Origin: Symbiodinium natans
Lineage: Eukaryota > Sar > Dinophyceae > Suessiales > Symbiodiniaceae
Length of the DNA stretch: 64,000 nt
Reading direction: 5' to 3'
Assembly: GCA_905221605.1 (NCBI GenBank)
Contig: CAJNDS010001813.1
Span: 501,934-565,933, forward strand
The translations under genes and the position numbers were made by a program. Every line of letters starts with the position of its first letter. The stretch's first letter is position 1. Of the stretch, positions 19,568-30,945 are shown in pieces. Under the pieces are notes generated by a model that was not told the origin of the DNA, made no database searches, and saw only the letters and a program-made list of their open reading frames with translations.

Positions 19568-22500
19568 GCCCCCCACAGAGTCAGGAGGCTGCGACAGCGA
19601 GCTCTGAGGCGTTCCGGGACCTGCCCGGCACGCGGAATTAAAAAAAAATGAAATAAATAATAAAAATAATAATCATCATCATAATACTAATCATCATAAT
19701 AATAGGGTTTATTGAAATTATTAAGGGTTCAGGTCCGGGGAAAGTTTCGAGGAGTTTTGAGCAGTTTCTGTTCTGCAGATTTGTGGAAGAATTTCAAGTT
19801 TGCTTGAGGGTTTAGGCTTTAGGGTCTGGGGTGTTGAGGGCGTGGGGTTCGGTACTTGAGGTCTGCTGGGGTGTTGAGGGGCTTCGGTTTGGAGATGTAT
19901 ACTTAAGAGCCCAACACCTTTTTTTGTGTAGGCTTCTTTTTGCAGGTTGCCTACGAATCCTACAAGGGGTTTCATCGTAACAACCTGCAGAAAGAGTAGG
20001 CTTTGGGTTCTGAAGGTAGGGTTTTCGGGTTTAAGGTTTAGGGTTTAGGGTTTAGGGGGAGGCTCCGGCGCATAAGGTGCAAAGGGTAACCCCCTCGACC
20101 TTCGATGCTGTGCAGGGACGTGTTGTCATCGAACCTTGGGTGTTTCAGCGCATCTTTTCAGAACCCTTAACACTAAACCCTGAACCCTAACCCTGAAATG
20201 AATTAAAACTGGGGTTTAGGGTCTAAAGGTTTGCTTTGAGGGTATTTAAGGGCTTTTAGGGTTTAAGGGAATAGGGCAGCAGCCCACAAAACCACGAATC
20301 CTAAACAGGTTTCCAGCGAGCAAGCGATGCTGGAGACTCGGCTGGCAGACTGTAAGCCGCGGAAGGTCATTTGGGCTTGCTTAGTGCTTCACGTCTCGGT
20401 GGCCCAGGAGCCGTACTATAATAAGGGTACCCTTCTTTGAGGTAGAAGTTTGGTACTTAAAGGGGTCAAAGGGTCCAGGATTCTAATGAAGCTCTAACAC
20501 CCCAAACCCTAAACCCTAAACCCTAAACCCTAAACCCTAAACCCTAAACCCTAAACCCTAAAACAACAAGCAAAAGGGCACCGCTCTGTGAGGTACCTCA
20601 GTCTCTGGGCTGATCATGTTTGCAACATGGCACCGAGCTCAGGGTTTAGGGTTTAGGGTTTAGGGTTTAGGGTTTAGGGAAGTCGACTGGCACCTTGCAC
20701 AAGACACTGCTCCTTGCTTAGGACCCCCCCCCCCCCCCCCCCCGCGCACAAAAAACAATGAACATGTTCTTCGTCGTAAGGGCAGTACAGGGATTCTTAC
20801 CCTAAACCCTAAACCCTAAACCCTAAACCCTAAACCCTAAACCCTAAACCCTTCAGCAAAATAGCACAAGGAGACACAAGTTTGTGGGAGGCCCAGGAAG
20901 CGGGGAAGCAGGATGCGCCAAGTTTGAGCAAGATGGGACATCCTTTACCATGTCAGCCCACATAGAGGGTTTTTTAATTTTAAGTTGCGGGTTTAGGGTT
21001 GAGGGTTGAGGGTTGAGGGCTTCGGGTACTACATCCTATCTTCAGGAACAAGGGCTACTCCACATGGGTTTAGGGTTCAGGGTTTAGGGTTTTCAGGGTT
21101 TGGCCACGACGTCCCTTGACCCTCCTGCTGGCGGGGAGCATGATCTCCAGATGTCTCTCATCCTTGGAGTCTTTGTCATCTTTGCTCATGGCCTCAGGCT
21201 CAGGCTTCAGAAGGAAATCAGGGCACCCTAAACCCTAAACCCTGAACCCTAAACCCTAAACCCTAGATCGGATCATCCTATGAGTTCTGAACATCCGGAC
21301 CTTAGGTGGGTTTGGGCCTTAGGTTTTTTTGAGGGTTTAGGGCAAGGGCACGTCGCTTCGGAGCTCACTATACTCTGGGGTTTAGGGTTTAGGGTTTAGG
21401 GTTTAGGGTTTAGGAGTTCGGGGTTTAGGGTTTCGGGTTCAGGGTTTAGGGTAAGGATGTCCTAGTATAGACAAACATCGTGTACATCCCGCTATTGCTC
21501 AGAAAGGCAAGATGTCCTGTAGTCAACGAAGAAGAAGCTCAAGCCTAAACCCTAAACCTTAAACCCTGAACCCTAAACCCTAAACCTTAGACCCTAATTA
21601 AGCCCTACATCCTAAACCTTTAAACCTCAAGCCCTACTCCACCCTTAACAGGAGTTCGAATTCAAAGTCGAGATGGACCTATTCAAAGTCGAGATGGACC
21701 TCGAATTCGTCCACGACAATGCCCTGTAGGGTTTAGGGTTTAGGGTTTAGGGTTTAGGGAAACCACACTGCTAAATCATCCCGAAAACCCTCAGCTCAAT
21801 TCTCTCAAACCCCAAACCACTCGACCTCTCCTCTGCCGATCAAAGCCCAACCTCTATCTCCGCAAGCCCCTGCTTGCTCCTGTAAAACCCTCAACTCCTC
21901 TCTAATCACAGTCAGGCTTAGGGTTTAGGGTTTAGGGTTTAGGGTTTAGGGTTTAGGGTTTAGGGTCTAGGGTTTAGGGTTTAGGGTTTAGGGTTTCGGG
22001 TTTAGGGTAACTCCTCCACTCCCGCAAATCCTGATTGCAGCCTCCAGTGGCGTGTGTTGGCCTCCCCTCCCCCCCCCCTCAGGGGGGGAAATGCTCGGCC
22101 AACCGTGCCGGAGGACGAGAGCCCACGGCTGCGAACTCGCTGCTTTGGGGTGGTTTAGGGCTTAGGGTTTAGGGTCTAGGCTTCTGCACTTCGGGTTGAG
22201 GCCCGGAACTCAACAATCGCAAGTTCACATGTCTGGAGCTTCGGGGAGGTGGAATTGGGGGGAAGAGGTCGGTACAGCATATGTAGGAGTCTGGCGACAT
22301 TGGCGACTGCTTGTGGGCTTTAGGGCTTGGGGTTGGGATGTTCCCCCTTATACTAACAGTCCTTAATAGGGATTATAACAGGGGTACTATCATCCCTCTT
22401 AGGGACTGTTAGTACTTGAAGGTTCATGGTACTTACTAACCAATTATAACTGGGCTGATAACCCTGCTTATAAGTGGGATAACCCCTATAAGGCCCTTTA

Positions 22501-24320
22501 GGGGTATTGTGAGTAGGGTTATAAGTACAGTTCTCATTGGTTAGTAAGTACCATGAACCTTCAAGTATAATCCCCAGGTTGAAAGGTCTAGGGTTTCTAG
22601 GTTCGAGGGCGCTTTCGCGTGACCTCTGGAGCTAGTGTCGGACGTAGTCACCTCTGATACATGGCAGGTCTGACCGTGCTCTGCGCGTGGCAAATCGCTT
22701 CAAGCAGCCCAAAGAAAATGTATCCCCAAACCCTAAACCCTAAGCCCTAAACCCTCAACCCCAAACCCCAAGCCCCTACAGGCTTTAGTGGATCAGAATG
22801 CAGCGATGTGTTTCGTGAAGGGTATGCCCCTGAGGGAATTGTTGAACATGTTGTTCCAAACCTAAACCCTAAACCCTAAACCCTAAACCCTAAACCGTAA
22901 ACCCTGAACCATACATGGATTCTTGGCACTTTCTGGTCAGCTCAAGGAGGTTTAGGGTTTAGGGTTTAGGGTTTAGGGTTTAGGGTTAGGGTTTAGGGTT
23001 TAGGGTTTAGGTTTTAGGTTTTAGGGTTTAGGGTTTAGGGTTTAGGGTTTAGGGTTTAGGGTTTAGGGTTTAGGGTTTAGGGTTCCTTTTCACTGCGACG
23101 TGGGCGCCTGCTGATGGAAGGAACCTTCCCTGCCACCACGCAAGAAGACCCAAAACCTCCTAAGCCTCACAAACCTCTTGAACCCTAAACCCTAAACCCT
23201 AAACCCTAAACCCTAAACCCTAAACCCTAAACTCTAAACCCTAAACCCCCTAAACCCTTCTCAACCCTCAACACCTCAACCTTAGACCCAAGAGCAACTC
23301 CAGGAATAAAAACGGCGCCCTTGTTGGTCTACAGGGGCCTACAAGGGAGCCTAAATCCTAAACAAAGAGGGAACAAGGGCCTACGCCGGGGCCTAGTATC
23401 CCCGAACCCTAAACCCTAAACCCTAAACCCTAAACCCTAAACCCTAAACCCTAAACCCTAAAACCTAAACAAACGAGTAAGGGCCTACAATGAACCAAGC
23501 CATGCTCTCACGCGGGAAGCCGGACCTTGGCGCGCGCAGATCTACCATACTTGGAGGTTCATGGTACTTCGCAACCAACTATTACTGTACTTGTAGGGTT
23601 TGGGGCTTAGGGTTTAGGGTTTAGGGTTTGGGAACTGTACTTATAAGTGTACTTCTAACCATACTTGGGCACTTCAGGGGCAAAAAAGTGGGTTAGAAGT
23701 ACAGCTATAATTAGTTACTAAGTACCATGAACCTGCAAGTACTGCAGGGTGCAGGCTTATGGTTCCCAAAGCAGCAAGTTATGAGGTTCTTAACGTGCAG
23801 GGTTTAGGGTTTAGGGTTCAGGGTTTAGGGTTTAGGGCTTAGGGCTGAGGGTTGATTGTTGAGGGTTGAGGGTTTCTGCTTTAGGGTTTAGGGTTTGGGG
23901 TGTAGGGTTTCGGGTTTAGGGCGGAGGCTCCTCAATTAGGACCTGAAATTCCGACAAAGACCCGTACAGTAAAACTCCCGAAAGTCGGAACACTAGACCC
24001 GAGAGAAACCTAGGAATAAAAAGGGTACCCTTCTTGGTTCAAAGGGGAATATAAGGGAACCCCAACCCTAAAAAAAGGAAAACAGTGCCTACTCCCGGTC
24101 CTAGAACATCATTATCCTCATACCCCAGGAGAGTTACTACACAGGGAATCCCAGCACTAACTTTGGAAAGCCCCTGGTAGGACATGCAGACCCTACACCC
24201 TAAACTCTAAACCCTAAACCCCCTGAACCCTAAAGCAGTGTGGCAAGCGGCGGATCACTTGTTCGTCGCCTGGCTTGGCTTCTTCCTCCTCCGTTGCTTC
24301 AGGGCCTCCGCCAGTTCAGG
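19568..24320 (-). CDS. Further orphan coding-like stretches
   Basis: Short open minus-strand stretches between repeats: 19,568-19,620 (VPERLRARCRSLLTLWGAYA), 20,100-20,134 (FDDNTSLHSIE, with AG and GT borders), 22,652-22,713 (LLEAICHAQSTVRPAMYQ, GT donor) and 24,236-24,320 (EATEEEEAKPGDEQVIRRLP). They may extend the kinase upstream or belong to another gene. The rest is telomere-like repeats and MITEs. Confidence 0.4.
21133..21192 (-). CDS. Candidate exon, unassigned, charged
   Basis: Exactly 20 codons, AMSKDDKDSKDERHLEIMLP, between a TGAG acceptor and a GC donor. Strand, borders and composition look coding. The gene is unknown. Confidence 0.55.
22413..22567. mobile_element. MITE family A, full copy inside a family B element
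   Basis: 155 bp, very similar to the copy at 13,538. It interrupts a family B element (22,333-22,412) after its TGTTAG; the rest of that element is not found on the other side. Confidence 0.9.
22950..23083. repeat. TTTAGGG array
   Basis: Two runs separated by a few degenerate units. Confidence 0.94.
23548..23741. mobile_element. MITE family A with an internal telomere-like tract
   Basis: 194 bp. The inverted ends are kept, but a TTTAGGG tract (about 23,596-23,633) lies inside the left half. Confidence 0.85.
23984..24110. repeat. Dispersed repeat family C
   Basis: A stretch starting near ACTAGACCCGAGAGAAACCT and ending GGTCCTAG. Relatives at 17,570-17,690, 23,284-23,395, 30,507-30,625 and, more diverged, 12,003-12,095 and 54,081-54,180. 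Confidence 0.72.
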
Positions 24321-24949
24321 GTTAAGGGAACTTAGGAGTTAGGATTTAGGGTTTAGGGCTTAGGATTTAAGGGTTTAGGAACAGAGGGTTTAGGGTTTAG
24401 GATTTAAGGTTTAGGGTTCAGGGAACTTAGGATTTAGGAATTGGGGTCTTGAGGGGTTTCCGGTTTAGTTGCAGATTTAACTAGGCGTTTTGGGATCGAT
24501 GGGTTCAGTTTAGGGGCCAAGGGATTTGGGGTTACTGTGGGAAGGGGTTATGGCATGGTTTTGCGTGCCGAGAGTGGGAAATCTTTGCTTTTCACAGGCG
24601 CTCGATAGGGAACAGTGTCTTGAAAGAAGGAAAAAATGCATGGGTTCTAGAGTCTGAGGCAGTCTGGGTAACAGGGGGCGGTTTAGGGTTTTAGGGTTTA
24701 GGGTTTAGGGGTCCTTGAAATAAACCTTGGTGCGACATCCTGAACACTCTAAGTCCTTCAGTGTACGCTATAGGAACAAGGTTGGGTCTAGGGTTTAGGG
24801 TTTGTAGGGTTTAGGGTTTAGGGTTTAGGGTTTAGGGTTTAGGGTTTAGGGTTTAGGGTTTAGGGTTTAGGGTTTAGGGTGTAGGGTTTAGGGTTAGGGT
24901 TCAGGGGTTTTCTCTTGCTTTCTTCAGGAGGTGTATACGGGAACCCAAA

Positions 24950-25900
24950 TCCTCCAAAAAGGGGAAGAAAGGACCCTCTATGGGTCACTGGGTACCAGGT
25001 ATTCCCCTACTTTCGAGTAGGCCTTGGAAAAAAGTATATACTACCTTGAACGAGAATAGGAACCCAGAACCCAAAAACGTATTAAAGTACAGTACTCCAA
25101 AACCCAGGTTCTTCGTGGGGAGGAATTCGACATACGTGCGCATGTGCATACGGACACAGGTAGAGCGAGCTGAGCCAGGAATTGCTCACATACAAGTGGT
25201 TCGAAGTAACCATGGACCTCAACCGAAGCCAGCAACATGCTAGCAACATGTATAAACAGATAAACTCACCGACAAGTGGCCCGACCTCCTCCACCATCCT
25301 AAAAACCCTAAATCAAGAGATCCGAATCCCCCCAAAACCGCCAAAAGGGCCGGGCTGGGTAGCCCCCCTATCCCCTGGCCCCTTTTTGCTGGACCAGGGG
25401 ACCTTCCGCAGTTCTGGGGGCAAAATCGCTTTTTTTGTTGGTGCCTATGTCGGTGGGTGAGGGCCGCAGGCCGCCGCTTACCAAAGGCCAGATGCCTCCT
25501 AGCCTTCGCTCCTGGAGCTACCATTGAGAAGCAGGGGTGCTCCATTTCACTTCCCATAAACTGCCCTAAAACCAAAGGCGTCAATGAAAGGGCCCTTCGG
25601 CCCAGACCGTCCCAAGTGCAACCACTGAGGGGGGGTATCCTCTTCCTTGGCCCCGGAGCGACCAGAACTCCAATGACTCAGGGGTTCTAGGCTGATTTGC
25701 CAGTGTCCCAGTTCACTTCCCAAAAGTTAGCCCGCAATTGTGCTTTTGCAATTCCTCAAAGACCTTGCACCAAGAAACAAGCCCAAGCCGCTAAACTGCA
25801 CTTTGCTTGCACACTCAACCCCCTCCACAAGAGCTATTCCCAGCTCTGGTCTAGGGGCTCGGGTGCAGGGTCCAGGGTAGCCTCTATCAGAACCCCTCAA
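24950..25900. other. Repeat-poor block between gene clusters
   Basis: About 950 bp without telomere-like arrays. It begins with repeat family D. Several overlapping frames of 70-115 codons on both strands show no recognisable family. Confidence 0.45.
25036..25110. repeat. Dispersed repeat family D
   Basis: Shares GGAACCCAGAACC...GTATTAAAGTA...AGTACTCC with 38,927-39,005 on the same strand. Confidence 0.72.
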
Positions 25901-25902
25901 CC

Positions 25903-26053
25903 CTAAACCCTAAGCCTAAACCCTTTAGCGGGGAGGACTAAGGAGGATTTCTGCATCCAGGGCGCCTTTGGTTTTGTGGTGTCCTCTCCAGTGTCCGCAG
26001 GGTCCAGGTCGTACCTCTGGCCTTTTTGATGCCACCAGCCGAAGATCGAGTAC
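25903..26053 (-). CDS. 2OG dioxygenase last visible exon
   Basis: Begins YSIFGWWHQKGQRYDLDPAD, the C-terminal strand of the fold, then a polar tail with GEDTTKPKAPWMQK. Acceptor CAAG. If unspliced, the frame ends at a TAG inside telomere-like repeats at 25,903. A GC donor at 25,964-25,965 would end the exon earlier. Confidence 0.8.
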
Positions 26054-29000
26054 CTTGAGGAGGGCTCGGAGGGGGTTTAGGGTTTGGGGTCTAACTAAGG
26101 CCTGTTTAGGGTTTAGGGCTTAGGGCTGAGGGCTTAGGGTTTCGGGCTTAGAATACGTCAGCGCCTAGAGCTTATAGGCTGTTCAAGACGAAACCCTCTA
26201 TCACGGAGCCGCCTTATTCGCCCAAAAATGTTGAAATGTGCCGGAACCCCGCAACCTTAGTGTTGCTACCTACCCTACCCTAGACCATTTTGGGGTCGAG
26301 GGCGGGGCATAGTGTGCAGTAGAATCATCATGCCCGCTCCTTCCAAAGGTCTGTGGTGGAAGAGGAGAATCGGAAGCAGAAACAAAACCCTAAACCCGAA
26401 ACCCTAAACCCCAAACCCTAAACCCTAAACCCCAAACCCTAAACCCAAAACCCTGAGCGACATGCCTTGAGATGTGGGTTTGGGGTGAAGGGTTCAGGGC
26501 TTGGGATTACTCTAAAACCCTGCGCCCCCTCAACCCCTCCATGCCTAAACCTGCCACGCTTGAATCCTAAACCGCCTGGTTGAGGGCCGTGGTTTAAGGT
26601 TGTTAGGGTTTAGGGTTTAGGGTTTAGGGTTTAGGGTTTAGGGTTTAGGGCCCTCTGGTTTCTGCTAGCTGCCGTGGTCTCTTCGCAGTGACTGCCGTGA
26701 CCGCGTGCCAGTGCGGTACCTGAAGATGCCGCGTAGGAGGATTAAGGGTGTAGGGTTTAGGGTTTAGGGTTTAGGGTTTGCAAGCCCACGCCCTGCAAAC
26801 CTTCAGCCCGGAAATGCCCCCCAAAATGACACCACCAGGTAGGTGCTTAGGGGTAGGTGGTTCTGGAGCCCCCCTCCACCCCACCACCCCACCACCCCAC
26901 CACCCCACCCTGAAACCCTATACCCTAAACCCTGAAAAACCCCGGTGCCTTGAAGACCACGAGTGAGTTGAAGATCGGTACCAGCCGACGGCAGGGATCA
27001 CCCGATGACAGCTCGAGGTCCTTTCTTCTTTTTTAGTAAGAGATGGGTTTAGGGTTTAGGGTTTAGGGTTTAGGGTTTAGGGTTTAGGGTTTAGGGTTTA
27101 GGGTTTAGTGTTAGGGTTTAGAATATACTTCCCCCAAGAACCAAGCGAAAAAGAAGCCTATGTAAACTTTGCTATTCCTTCTAAATAAGGAAGGAGGCCC
27201 AAAAACTTAAAGTTCAACTACGATCGGAACCTTCATAATGAGAATAGGGATTGGGGGGGGCTAGTATAGTATCTTTATAAAGGAAGCAGAAGGGAATACT
27301 ATTAGTACAATTTCATCCCTAAACCCTAAACCCTAAACCCTAAACCCTAAACCCTAAACCCCAAACCCTAAACCCTAAACCCTATACTACTGGCTAACTT
27401 ATGTGATTTTCAGGATGAGCTATTAAACGGGTTGGGCTTCTGTGGCCCCTCAGGGCTGGCAAGGATCATGGGCTTCTAAGGGTTGCTTGGGAGGGTTTAG
27501 GGTTTAGGGTTTAGGGTTTAGGATTTAGGGTCTAGGGCAACCCTGCACAAAAACCTGACAAGCCCTTTTCGCCCAACCCCCACCCTTTCTGAGGTACAGT
27601 CATAAGTACAGTTATAACTAATTTCTCAGTTCCATGAACCTCCAAGTAAGCAAGGCAAGGTCCTCGAGTTGCCCACCCTCCGGTGCGGTCCAATCCTCGC
27701 GAGCTGTCGGAACGGGTTTCTCGTACCGTTTCAGGCATGGGAGAATTCAAACTTCTTGCCGCCTTTCCTTGCCATGAATATCATCAGAGCAGTGTTCTTT
27801 CATTAAGCAGGGTTCCTGAACCCTAAACCCTACAACCCTAAATTGCTGAGCCCTGAAGTACCCATAAACCCGAAACAACTACCCTGAACCCAAACCCTTA
27901 AACCCTTCAACCCTTCAACCCTAAACCCCAGGTTACCCTTAAACCCTAAACCCTTAACTAGCCTTGAGCCCCCGAAACCCTGGTGCGAAGGGAGGTTTGA
28001 TGCTTTCGGGGCCCGGAAGTTTCGCTTGAGCTTGGCTGCACTTGGGAGGGTAGCTAGAAATTAAACTTTTAGCTACCTTATTAAGAAACCCAATAAGCCC
28101 AAAAAGGCTAAGGATCTAAAGTTACAGTAAAGCACCACAAAGTGAGGAGGTTGTAGGCAGGGGGTCGGGGTTTAGGGGTACGGTTTAGGGTTGTGGCTTG
28201 CGCGGTTGGGCTGGGAACCCTAAACCCTAAACCCCCAGCCCGATGCCTTCGTCAGGTACCAGATGGCGGCGACCGTGCGGGAGTAGACTGTGCTACCATC
28301 TCAGCTCCCGAGCGAGCCCAAGACCCCTTAGGGCTTAGGGCTTAGGGCTTAGGGCTTAGGGTTTAGGGTTTAGGGTTTAGGGTTTAGGGTTTAGGGTTTA
28401 TGCCGTACATTCTAGTAGAGAACCTCTCATGAATTAAGACGCATACCTAAACCCATAATACACAGTGGGATGATAATATGAATGAACGGAGAAAATATGT
28501 ACCTATCTATCTATATCTGTCCATCTATGTGTATTCCTTCCTTAAGGGGTATTCTGGCATGCTTTAAGCTTGCCCCCCTGGCCCTTAGGGGGGGGAGGGG
28601 GGGGGGGGGGGGGGGGGGGGGGAGGGGGGGGGGGGTGGGGAGGGGGGGGGGGGGAGGGGGGGAGGGGGGGGGAGGGGAAACATACAAATTCGACGAAAAA
28701 GCCACCCACAAAAACCTTCTCGAAAACGACAAAAAATGGAATGTGCTCACAGACATTGCGCACGGATGTTGTGTTTTGACGCCTGTGACAGAAGATGCAC
28801 GCGTGGCGAAGTACTGAATGAAGGCACACATGGTGCACAACAATGTCTTAGTTTCGACATGTACAGCTGTAAGCGCATGTAGAGCGTAATCACATGCTTG
28901 AAGCACACGCAGCGATCGAAGCAAGGTACACACGTCGGGTGTTTCATGTTTGAGGCCAGGGTCACACGTGTGGCTTTGCTCTGGCGTGAACAAGTGCCTA

Positions 29001-30270
29001 GACGCTTCAGCCGGAAAGCGAATTCATGACCCTAACCCCAGTTGTTGCCGTCACTGAACGCAGTGACGAGTTTCACCACGTTGTGGTGGCTCATCTTGCC
29101 AAGGATTTCGGCCTCACGCTCTGCGGCCTCCTTGTAGCCAAGCCACACCTCCAGTATCCAAGACAAGGGTGCTCAGAACTTTCTTGGCAGCCACCGGCAG
29201 GTACTGCCACTGCCAGCACCTCGCGGCTGGCCCCTGAACCCAGCAAGGCATCCAAAACCAAGGTTTTGAGGGAGGCTGGCGGGGGGGGGCACCATCAGCA
29301 ATGTGGGCTGGCAGGCTGTGGAAGCAGCCCGCTGAACCCTATAGATTTCGGGCTTAGGGTTTAGGTTTAGGGTTTAGGTTTTAGGGTAGCCCAGTATCCA
29401 TATTGGAATAAGGGTTTGGGGGGCTGGCTACTTTAAAAGGGAACCCAGAAACCAACAAAAAATGTGAAACTCTGCTTTTAACCGTAGCAGTTTCGGGTTC
29501 AGGGGCTTCTTGATGGCTGGGAGCTGGGAAGTTCCCCCTTGTACTAAGAGTCCGTAGTAGGGATTCTAAACGGGGGTACTGGAATCCTGTTAGTCTAAGG
29601 GGGAACATCTAAACCCTCAACCCCAAACCCTAAATGCTCAGAGGTTGGAGCTTCAGAGTTTTGCGGTTTGCCGGGGGGGGGGGGGGGGGTAAACCCTAAA
29701 CCCCGAACCCGAAACCCCAAACCCTAACCCCAAACCCGAAACCCGAAACCCTAACCCAAAACCCCTAATGCTTAAACCCTAAACCCTTAAAGGGCCTTGA
29801 TCCTTAAACCCCAAAAGCCTACGGGCTAAAGGATCAGGTAAAGAAAAACCCCTAAGTCGCCCTGTCTGAACTTGGGGTGAGGGTTCAGGAGGGTTTAGGG
29901 TCAATTTGCGTTTAAGGTTTAGGGTCTAGGGTCTAGGGCCTGGGGTCTAAGGCTCTAGGGTTATATAAGGGTTTATAGGGTTTAGGGCACACTAAATCCG
30001 CCGAAAGCCTGCAGCCAAAGAGGTTTTTCGGGTTTAGGATTTAGGGATTGTTTGTGTGTTTTTTTGTAATGGGGGGGCGGGGGAGGTGCATTCCCTCCTA
30101 AGGGGTAGTGGGCTCTTGGGGTTTAGGGCAAACTTGGGGTTTGGCCACCTAAACCCCTAAACCCTAAACCCTAAACCCTAAACCCTAAACCCGAAACCCT
30201 AGGCCCCAGGCCAAAGAATGGCACGTGAGCTTTGTCATCGTGCTTGCCGATGTAGTCGGCTTCGCCGTAC
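25903..30270 (-). CDS. Split gene for a 2-oxoglutarate/Fe(II) dioxygenase (prolyl-hydroxylase type)
   Basis: Gene-level entry for the catalytic domain; six exons are listed below. In order they give the HxD iron ligands (YIGKHDD), the core strand AAIWYLTKDW, EGGQLELSSG, PIFNSLVVFKVP, the distal His (PHWHAVTAV), the 2-oxoglutarate-binding Arg (KRPRYS) and the closing strand SIFGWWHQKG. The order and spacing match the EGL-9/PHD and OGFOD-type prolyl hydroxylases. The reaction expected is oxidative hydroxylation of a protein side chain, probably proline, with CO2 and succinate released. Substrate is unknown. Splice phases agree at the last three junctions. Coding-like stretches upstream to 40.13 kb may be the N-terminus. 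A kinase fragment (29.04-29.22 kb) lies in the first intron. Confidence 0.92.
26673..26719 (-). CDS. 2OG dioxygenase exon: distal His and Arg
   Basis: Encodes VPHWHAVTAVTAKRP and two bases. WHAV holds the distal iron-binding His, and RPR the Arg that holds 2-oxoglutarate. Acceptor CTTCAG, donor GC. Confidence 0.92.
26949..27011 (-). CDS. 2OG dioxygenase exon: FNSLVVF strand
   Basis: Encodes LSSGDPCRRLVPIFNSLVVF plus Lys. PxFNxLVxF is typical of OGFOD/PHD proteins. Donor GC after AAG. Confidence 0.9.
27663..27695 (-). CDS. 2OG dioxygenase exon: DW...GGQL
   Basis: Encodes DWTAPEGGQLE. The intron that follows is flanked by the same six bases, CTCGAG, so the exact junction can slide; a GA...AG intron is the best reading. 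Confidence 0.85.
28247..28292 (-). CDS. 2OG dioxygenase exon: core strand
   Basis: Encodes TVYSRTVAAIWYLTK. RTVAAIWYLTK corresponds to the RxxTxxxYLNK strand. Acceptor TAG; donor GC after AAG. Confidence 0.88.
29038..29217 (-). pseudogene. Stray protein-kinase fragment inside the dioxygenase intron
   Basis: The minus strand gives a beta-3 strand, YLPVAAKKVL (29,174-29,206), then an alpha-C/beta-4 stretch, EAAEREAEILGKMSHHNVVK followed by LVTAFSDGNNW (29,038-29,130). The two parts are in different frames and only 43 nt apart, so there is a frameshift or an unusually short intron. No glycine loop, HRD or other kinase motif was found around it. It differs from the kinase at 1-18 kb. A retroposed or broken copy is likely; a piece of a gene interleaved with the dioxygenase is possible. 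Confidence 0.65.
29524..29610. mobile_element. MITE family B copy
   Basis: GGGAAGTTCCCCCTTGTACT to AAGGGGGAACATCT, in the dioxygenase intron. Further copies or halves: 10,847-10,911; 14,300-14,372; 22,333-22,412; 43,559-43,655; 59,408-59,486. Confidence 0.8.
30225..30270 (-). CDS. 2OG dioxygenase exon: HxD iron ligands
   Basis: Encodes YGEADYIGKHDDKAH. HDD is the HxD pair of Fe(II) ligands. Acceptor CCAG; donor GT after CAC, or one base earlier. Confidence 0.88.
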
Positions 30271-30723
30271 CTGGCTCAGCCCAGGTTTAGGGTTTAGATT
30301 TGGGTTTGGGGTTTAGGGTTGTAGAGTAGGGTATATATTTCTTGTACCCCCAAAAGGACACCAGGTATATACACTCACCAAAATTAAAAAGGAGCCCTTA
30401 TATACACTCACCAAAAACAGTAATATATACCCTGCTCCAATTTGGGGTTGACAGTTTAGGGTTTAGGCCAAGGCCCCAAAACCACAAAGCCCAAAACCCT
30501 GAAACCCTAGATCGAGGAGTAAGCTAGTAATAACGAGGGCACCCTTTTTGGGTCGAAAGGGGCGTATAAGGAAACCCAAACCCGAGAAAAAAAAGAACAA
30601 TGGTGCACTCTGGGTCCTAGCTCTCCTCGCTTAAGCCTCGTTGTCCTCCATAGCGCCAAGGCCCTTCGAAGGGCCTTGTTTTTTTGTTTTCCGAGGAGCC
30701 CCCTATTGCCTTGTGATCAAAGA

Positions 30724-30845
30724 TAGGGTTCAGGGTTCAGGGTTCAGGGTTCAGGGTTCAGGGTTCAGGGTTTAGGGTTCAGGGTTTAGGGTTTAGGGTT
30801 TAGGGTTTAGGGTTTAGGGTTGAGGGTTCAGGGTTTAGGGTTTTG
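30724..30845. repeat. TTCAGGG to TTTAGGG array
   Basis: Six TTCAGGG units followed by TTTAGGG units. Confidence 0.93.
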
Positions 30846-30945
30846 GGTTTTACGGTTTTTCAGAATGATATCCATGGTGGGGGGCCCTGAACCGATTCTC
30901 ACCCCCCCTCCCGCGCCTGAAGCTACAGGGGTCCATGGTCGTTTA

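Noticed and set aside
20094-20150. ALKHPRFDD on the minus strand, like the end of a kinase domain
   Set aside because: The AG acceptor falls inside the motif (AAG before GTTCGATG), so ALKHPR would be intron. No other exons of a second kinase lead into it.
22780-22862. Plus-strand FREGYAPEGIVEHVV, resembling a kinase APE motif
   Set aside because: Isolated, on the opposite strand to the recognised genes, without other kinase motifs nearby.
24236-24320. GDEQVIRRLPHC resembling the start of a RING-H2 finger
   Set aside because: No downstream exon with the remaining Cys/His ligands (xFHxxCIxxWL) was found.
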